Positions 18,300 through 22,035 of a stretch of DNA of 22,035 nt are shown here, in pieces; the stretch's first letter is position 1; the number at the start of each line of letters is the position of its first letter. This DNA is from JAAYPI01 sp036734385. GTDB lineage: Bacteria; Bacteroidota; Bacteroidia; Bacteroidales; Paludibacteraceae. The stretch is taken from NCBI GenBank assembly GCA_036734385.1, contig DAIMYQ010000027.1:1-22035 (forward strand). Reading direction: 5' to 3'. The notes beneath the pieces were generated by a model. The model saw nothing but the letters and a program-made list of their open reading frames with translations. It did no database searches and was not told where the DNA came from. Made by a program: the position numbers and the translations under genes.

Positions 18300-18330
18300 T
18301 TTGAGTATGATGATAAAAAGAGTATTTTTG
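18300..18330 (+). promoter_or_regulatory. Promoter upstream of fabD
   Basis: A -33 TTTG (18300-18303), a 19-base spacer and an exact -7 box TATTTTTG (18323-18330) make the best promoter in the window. The predicted start near 18337 leaves a leader of about 120 bases before the fabD ATG. The rest of the 281-base gap (18180-18460) must also hold the promoter of cassette B on the other strand, but no convincing match was found there. Confidence 0.65.
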
Positions 18331-18460
18331 CACTCGAAAAATTTACATACGTTAATTAGCATTATCTGATGCATTTGCTCTAGCTTTATTCTTAGCTAAA
18401 AATGTAGAATTGCAGATGAAAAATGCTGTTTTTTTAGTTGTTTAATTTAAAATAATCAAA

Positions 18461-19497
18461 ATGAAAGCATTTGTATTTCCTGGTCAAGGAGCTCAGTTTG
18501 TAGGAATGGGCAAAGATATGTACGAAAATTCAGCTTTAGCGAAAGAGATGTTTGAAAAAGCAAACGAAGTACTGGGTTTTCGCATTACCGATTTGATGTT
18601 CGAAGGAACAGATGAGGATTTGCGTCAAACCAAAGTTACGCAACCTGCGGTATTTTTACATTCAGTTATATTAGCCAAAACCATGGGCGATAAATTTGCT
18701 CCCGATATGGTAGCGGGTCATTCGTTGGGAGAGTTTTCTGCTCTTGTGGCTGCTGGTGCATTAAGTTTTGAAGATGGCTTGGTATTGGTGTCGAAACGTG
18801 CAATGGCTATGCAAAAAGCGTGCGAAATTGAACCATCGACCATGGCTGCGGTATTGGCACTTGATGATGCCAAAGTGGAAGAAATATGTGCTTCAATCAA
18901 TGGCGTAGTGGTCGCTGCTAATTATAATTGCCCCGGACAATTAGTTATTTCCGGTTCTATAGAAGCTGTAGATGCGGCATNNNNNNNNNNNNNNNNNNNN
19001 NNNNNNNNNNNNNNNNNNNNNNNNNNNNNNNNNNNNNNNNNNNNNNNNNNNNNNNNNNNNNNNNNNNNNNNNNNNNNNNNAATTGCCCCGGACAATTAGT
19101 TATTTCCGGTTCTATAGAAGCTGTAGATGCGGCATGTGCAAAAATGTTGGAAGCAGGAGCTAAAAGAGCTCTTCGTTTGCCTGTTGGTGGAGCTTTTCAT
19201 TCTCCATTGATGGAGCCTGCCAAAGTAGAATTAGCTGCTGCTATTCAGGCTGCTAAGTTTTCTTCTCCTATTTGTCCTATTTATCAAAATGTAACAGCAC
19301 AAGCAGAAACTGATCCTGAAAAAATAAAAACTAATTTAGTTGCTCAGTTGACCGCTCCTGTCAGATGGACACAATCTGTACAAAACATGATTGCTAATGG
19401 TGCTAATCAGTTTATAGAAGTTGGTCCCGGCAAAGTATTGCAAGGTTTGGTTAAAAAAATAAATAAAGAAGTAACAGCTCAATCTATTGAAGATTAA
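18461..19497 (+). CDS. fabD: Malonyl-CoA:ACP transacylase (interrupted by a false assembly gap)
   Basis: FabD moves malonate from CoA to acyl carrier protein, supplying fatty-acid elongation in the cytoplasm. The N-terminus MKAFVFPGQGAQFVGMG is characteristic. The catalytic serine is Ser88 in GHSLGE, a conserved Arg lies at 113 (SKRAMAMQKA), and the catalytic His is His195 in GGAFHSPLMEP in the merged protein. The gene is broken by 100 Ns, but 55 bases are duplicated exactly on both sides. Merging these copies gives 882 bases and 293 residues in one frame, a normal length. The join NYNCPGQLVISGSIEAVDAA followed by CAKMLEAGAKRAL aligns with other FabD proteins without insertion. It is convergent with the MFS gene and shares a terminator with it. 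Confidence 0.95.
18926..19135. other. False 100-N gap flanked by a 55-base direct duplication
   Basis: Bases 18926-18980 and 19081-19135 are identical, with 100 Ns between them. The simplest reading is two overlapping contig ends joined by a standard spacer instead of being merged. Nothing is then missing from fabD. Confidence 0.93.
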
Positions 19498-19513
19498 GTA
19501 ATTTGCTTTTCAG

Positions 19514-19552
19514 AAAAAAAAGTCTACCTTTCATCAAGGTGGACTTTTTTTT
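19514..19552. terminator. Bidirectional terminator between fabD and the MFS gene
   Basis: The arms 19514-19530 and 19536-19552 form a 17-pair stem (one G-U) around TCATC. An A-tract on the left and a T-tract on the right give a U-tail in both directions, suiting two convergent genes. Confidence 0.9.
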
Positions 19553-19576
19553 GAGGTTTTTATTTTATATCGACCG

Positions 19577-21049
19577 CTATTTTTTTTCAGCTTTTGGCAA
19601 GCTTTCTTTTACGAACATCCAAAGTACACCTGAAATAGCAAGTGTGATAGCACAAATAGCAAAGACAATAGATTTGTTAGTTGCGTTGTTTATGACGTCA
19701 CCCATTTTGAAGCTTGCAACTAATTGAGGCAGTACTACTGAAAGATTGAAAATACCCATATACAAGCCCATTTTTGATTGATTTACTTTTTCACTCATAA
19801 TGGCAAACGGCAGTGATACTACGGAAGCCCAGCCAATACCTGCAATGGCAATCATTATGTAATATAAAAGAACTGTTTTTCCAAAGAATAAAACGCCTGC
19901 GTAGCCAAGTGCCATTATAAATATGCAGATAAAGTGTGTTTTTACCATACCAATTTTCTTAGAGGCACCGTTTAGTACAAAGACTGGTAAAATGGCACTA
20001 ACCAAACTAAGAATGAAGAATGCTATAGAATTTACTTTTCCGGCAGCATCACCTAAGCCTAATTCGTTAGTAAGGTAAAAAAATGCATAAATAAACATGG
20101 TTTGAACACCAATCCATGTAAAAGAATGTGCTAATAATACTTTTTGGTATTCATTACTGTTTTTGTCTGTTTTAGTAAGATTGAACAAAACAATAATTCC
20201 ACAAATGATAATTAACAAAATAGAAATAAATTCGATTAGCCCTAATTCGTAACCGCATATAGGTATTGTTATAGAAGTTGAAATTCCAAATAATCTAGAA
20301 ATGATGACATAAATACCATAAACAAGAAATCCTGTTAGAGGGAACAAAGCTTCCATGATGTCTTTGAATGAAGATTTTGCTTTCACAGTTGTTTTATTCT
20401 CTTTTTCCTCTACCTCATTGGCAAGTTGACGTGGTTCTTGAATAAGAAAAGCAGGAATAATAGTTGCCAGAAGAGCAATTCCAACACCTGAATAAAGTAG
20501 AAAAACATTTCCCATTATTCCGCCAATCAAATAAGCGAGTACCCCAAAAGAACCTGAAACCGTTTGCATCCAAGTGTAGCCTTTGGCACGATCCTCACGA
20601 GAGGTACAGTCTGCAACCAACGAACGTGTTGGGTTAAGGCTCACATTGATGGATAAATCGAGTGTTAATGCGACAATTACAGCTATGGATAATAATCCTG
20701 CTTCAGGGTTATCTCCACCAATAAATATTTTTTGAATGATTTCGAGATTGGGTAATGCTAACATCATTAATGAGGCTAAAACACCCCCTAAAATAATCCA
20801 TGGACGGCGACGTCCACCCATAAACCATGTTTTATCGCTTAAAGCACCGACAATAGGTTGAGCTATGATTCCCGCTATAGGACCGGCGGCCCAAACAATA
20901 CCGATTTCACCAATATTTAAACCATATTTGGTAGAAAGAAGCCAGCTTAATGCTGAAATTTGCACTGACAATGCGAATCCCATTGCAGTAGAGGGAAGAC
21001 TTAAAAGAGCAAAGAAACCATTGCTCATTTTCTTTTGCATGTTTAACAT
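19577..21049 (-). CDS. MFS transporter, sugar (SLC45/sucrose-permease) type
   Basis: This 490-residue inner-membrane protein has about 12 hydrophobic segments. The loop after the second segment, GALSDKTWFMGGRRRPWI (about 68-85), is the major-facilitator motif A in the form seen in the SLC45/sucrose-permease-like group. Other conserved stretches are NVSLNPTRSLVADCTSREDRAKGY in the middle (written in part) and IAGIGWASVVSLPFAIMSEK toward the end. Such proteins usually import disaccharides or other sugars with protons, but the substrate cannot be read here. Met codons at 21040 and 21028 are alternative starts. A -7 promoter element lies upstream. It is convergent with fabD, and no sugar-degradation genes are adjacent. 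Confidence 0.85.
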   Translation of the reverse strand: MLNMQKKMSNGFFALLSLPSTAMGFALSVQISALSWLLSTKYGLNIGEIGIVWAAGPIAGIIAQPIVGALSDKTWFMGGRRRPWIILGGVLASLMMLALPNLEIIQKIFIGGDNPEAGLLSIAVIVALTLDLSINVSLNPTRSLVADCTSREDRAKGYTWMQTVSGSFGVLAYLIGGIMGNVFLLYSGVGIALLATIIPAFLIQEPRQLANEVEEKENKTTVKAKSSFKDIMEALFPLTGFLVYGIYVIISRLFGISTSITIPICGYELGLIEFISILLIIICGIIVLFNLTKTDKNSNEYQKVLLAHSFTWIGVQTMFIYAFFYLTNELGLGDAAGKVNSIAFFILSLVSAILPVFVLNGASKKIGMVKTHFICIFIMALGYAGVLFFGKTVLLYYIMIAIAGIGWASVVSLPFAIMSEKVNQSKMGLYMGIFNLSVVLPQLVASFKMGDVINNATNKSIVFAICAITLAISGVLWMFVKESLPKAEKK

Positions 21050-21105
21050 AAAAGATTTTTTTTAGTATTTAATTAAGAATTAGTGTGCTTTTCGCATAAA
21101 TCGAA

Positions 21106-21113
21106 CAAAAATA
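21106..21113 (-). promoter_or_regulatory. Putative -7 promoter element of the MFS gene
   Basis: The - strand reads TATTTTTG, an exact TAnnTTTG match, about 57 bases upstream of the MFS start and inside the gap after engB. No clear -33 TTG was found. Confidence 0.45.
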
Positions 21114-21153
21114 CGAGTAATATTCGAAAAAAAAATATTTTGATAAAAAAAGG

Positions 21154-21750
21154 TTACAAAGCTCTGTTAATCTGATCTATATATTCAAGAACTTCATCTC
21201 GACCTATTCCCTTTTCAGCAGAAGATATAAATATGGGAGGTAATTGTTCCCATGTTTCCAATAGTTTTTCTTTGTATGCATTGATGTTCAGTTGAATGGA
21301 AGCTTTTGATATTTTGTCAATTTTGGTAAAAATCAGACTAAATGGAACTCCTTCTTTGCCCAGCCATTCCATAAATTCCAAGTCAATTTTTTGTGGTTCG
21401 TGGCGAGAATCAATTAAGACAAATAGGTTGATTAGTTGTTTTCTTTGTGAGATATAGCTTTGTATCATTGCTTCCAAACGTTCTCTTCCGTCTTTGCCTA
21501 TTTTTGCATATCCATAGCCCGGCAAATCGACCAAATGCCATTGCTCATTGATAAGAAAATGGTTGATGAGCAAGGTTTTCCCGGGTTTGGAGCTTGTCAT
21601 GGCTAAGTTTTTAATTCCTGTAAGCATATTTATTAGAGAAGACTTGCCTACGTTTGAACGACCGATAAATGCGTATTCGGGTAACGTGCTATCAGGACAT
21701 TTTGCAGGATTGGTATTGCTTATTACAAAAGTTGCCGATTTTATAATCAT
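21154..21750 (-). CDS. engB: Ribosome biogenesis GTPase EngB/YsxC/YihA
   Basis: This 198-residue TRAFAC-class GTPase acts in the late assembly of the large ribosomal subunit. All nucleotide-binding motifs are present: G1 GRSNVGKSS (residues 30-38), the switch I Thr at about 59 in KPGKT, G3 DLPGYGYAK (75-83), G4 TKID (142-145) and G5 SSAEKG (176-181). The length is typical of the family. It starts 24 bases after the symporter gene ends on the same strand, so it may be read with it, and it is followed by the MFS gene after about 100 bases containing a promoter-like element. Confidence 0.95.
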   Translation of the reverse strand: MIIKSATFVISNTNPAKCPDSTLPEYAFIGRSNVGKSSLINMLTGIKNLAMTSSKPGKTLLINHFLINEQWHLVDLPGYGYAKIGKDGRERLEAMIQSYISQRKQLINLFVLIDSRHEPQKIDLEFMEWLGKEGVPFSLIFTKIDKISKASIQLNINAYKEKLLETWEQLPPIFISSAEKGIGRDEVLEYIDQINRAL

Positions 21751-21774
21751 GTTTATTTAGTGTAGGTAAGTAAT

Positions 21775-22035
21775 TTAGAAATGGATATTTGTGTTAAAAG
21801 CAAGCCTATTTTTCTTTTTAGAAATAGCCAATAACCCTACAAAGGTAAAAAATCCGTTCACAATAAGAAGTTCATAGCCAAAATTGTAGTTCAGAAAGTT
21901 TTTGCAAGACAATTGCAATGCGTAACAAATGATAGGAGATGCTATCGCAATAAAAGGAACATATTTGTCCCGGAGTCCTTTTTTTGTGAAAATTCCAAAT
22001 GCAAATAAACCCAATAATGGCCCATAAGTATAAGA
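21775..22035 (-). CDS. C-terminal part of a sodium:solute symporter (SSS family), 5' end outside window
   Basis: The frame is open to the window edge and encodes the last 86 residues. It begins SYTYGPLLGLFAFGIFTKKG, the characteristic C-terminal transmembrane motif of sodium:solute symporters, followed by two more hydrophobic segments (YVPFIAIASPIICYALQL and YELLIVNGFFTFVGLLAI) and a basic tail. The substrate (sugar, proline, sialic acid or other) cannot be told from this fragment. Its stop lies 24 bases before the engB start. Confidence 0.8.
   Translation of the reverse strand, partial: SYTYGPLLGLFAFGIFTKKGLRDKYVPFIAIASPIICYALQLSCKNFLNYNFGYELLIVNGFFTFVGLLAISKKKNRLAFNTNIHF

Noticed and set aside
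1..22035. Insertion sequences, transposases, phage or integrase genes
   Set aside because: No transposase, integrase or phage domain was seen in any real coding frame.

Overview
The window is AT-rich DNA from a member of the phylum Bacteroidota, most likely Bacteroidales-like. The evidence is: two PorP/SprF-family proteins, two large surface proteins with the type B (gliding-motility-associated) C-terminal domain of the type IX secretion system (T9SS), a GldB lipoprotein, weak ribosome binding sites, and several promoters matching the Bacteroidota -7 element TAnnTTTG. Two 100-N runs (3581-3680 and 18981-19080) show it is a draft assembly. Both are flanked by exact 55-base repeats, which fits contig ends from a 55-mer de Bruijn assembly.

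Layout. Positions 1-102 hold the tail of an unidentified gene. Cassette A (175-8601, + strand) encodes a repeat-rich secreted surface protein of about 2050 residues, a beta-propeller/OmpA-domain protein and a PorP/SprF protein, and ends at a strong terminator. Next on the + strand come a two-gene spermidine/norspermidine operon (carboxynorspermidine dehydrogenase and decarboxylase nspC) and a three-tRNA cluster (Gly-GCC, Leu-CAG, Leu-GAG) with its own promoter. A large, almost perfect palindrome separates the tRNAs from genes running the other way: a SPOR-domain lipoprotein and gldB. Cassette B (18179 to 13269, - strand) repeats the order of cassette A with diverged paralogues: an 898-residue surface protein, a beta-propeller/OmpA protein and a PorP/SprF protein, followed by a terminator. 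The right end is housekeeping: fabD (+), then on the - strand a sugar-type MFS transporter, the ribosome-assembly GTPase engB/ysxC and the end of a sodium:solute symporter.

How the genes fit together. Each cassette looks like a T9SS cargo module: the surface protein is the cargo, the PorP/SprF protein its likely dedicated outer-membrane partner, and the propeller/OmpA protein a periplasmic link to peptidoglycan. Two such modules face each other across about 4.7 kb, with gldB and a peptidoglycan-binding SPOR lipoprotein in between. This is the most interesting feature of the window. The families are known; the paired arrangement and the matched-partner idea are inference.

The large gene in cassette A looks split by a frameshift, but this is an assembly artefact. 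The 100-N spacer stands in a tandem repeat with a period of 240 bases (80 residues), where 99 bases, or 99 plus a multiple of 240, would keep one reading frame. The gap in fabD is also false: its two sides overlap by 55 bases, and merging them gives a normal 293-residue protein.
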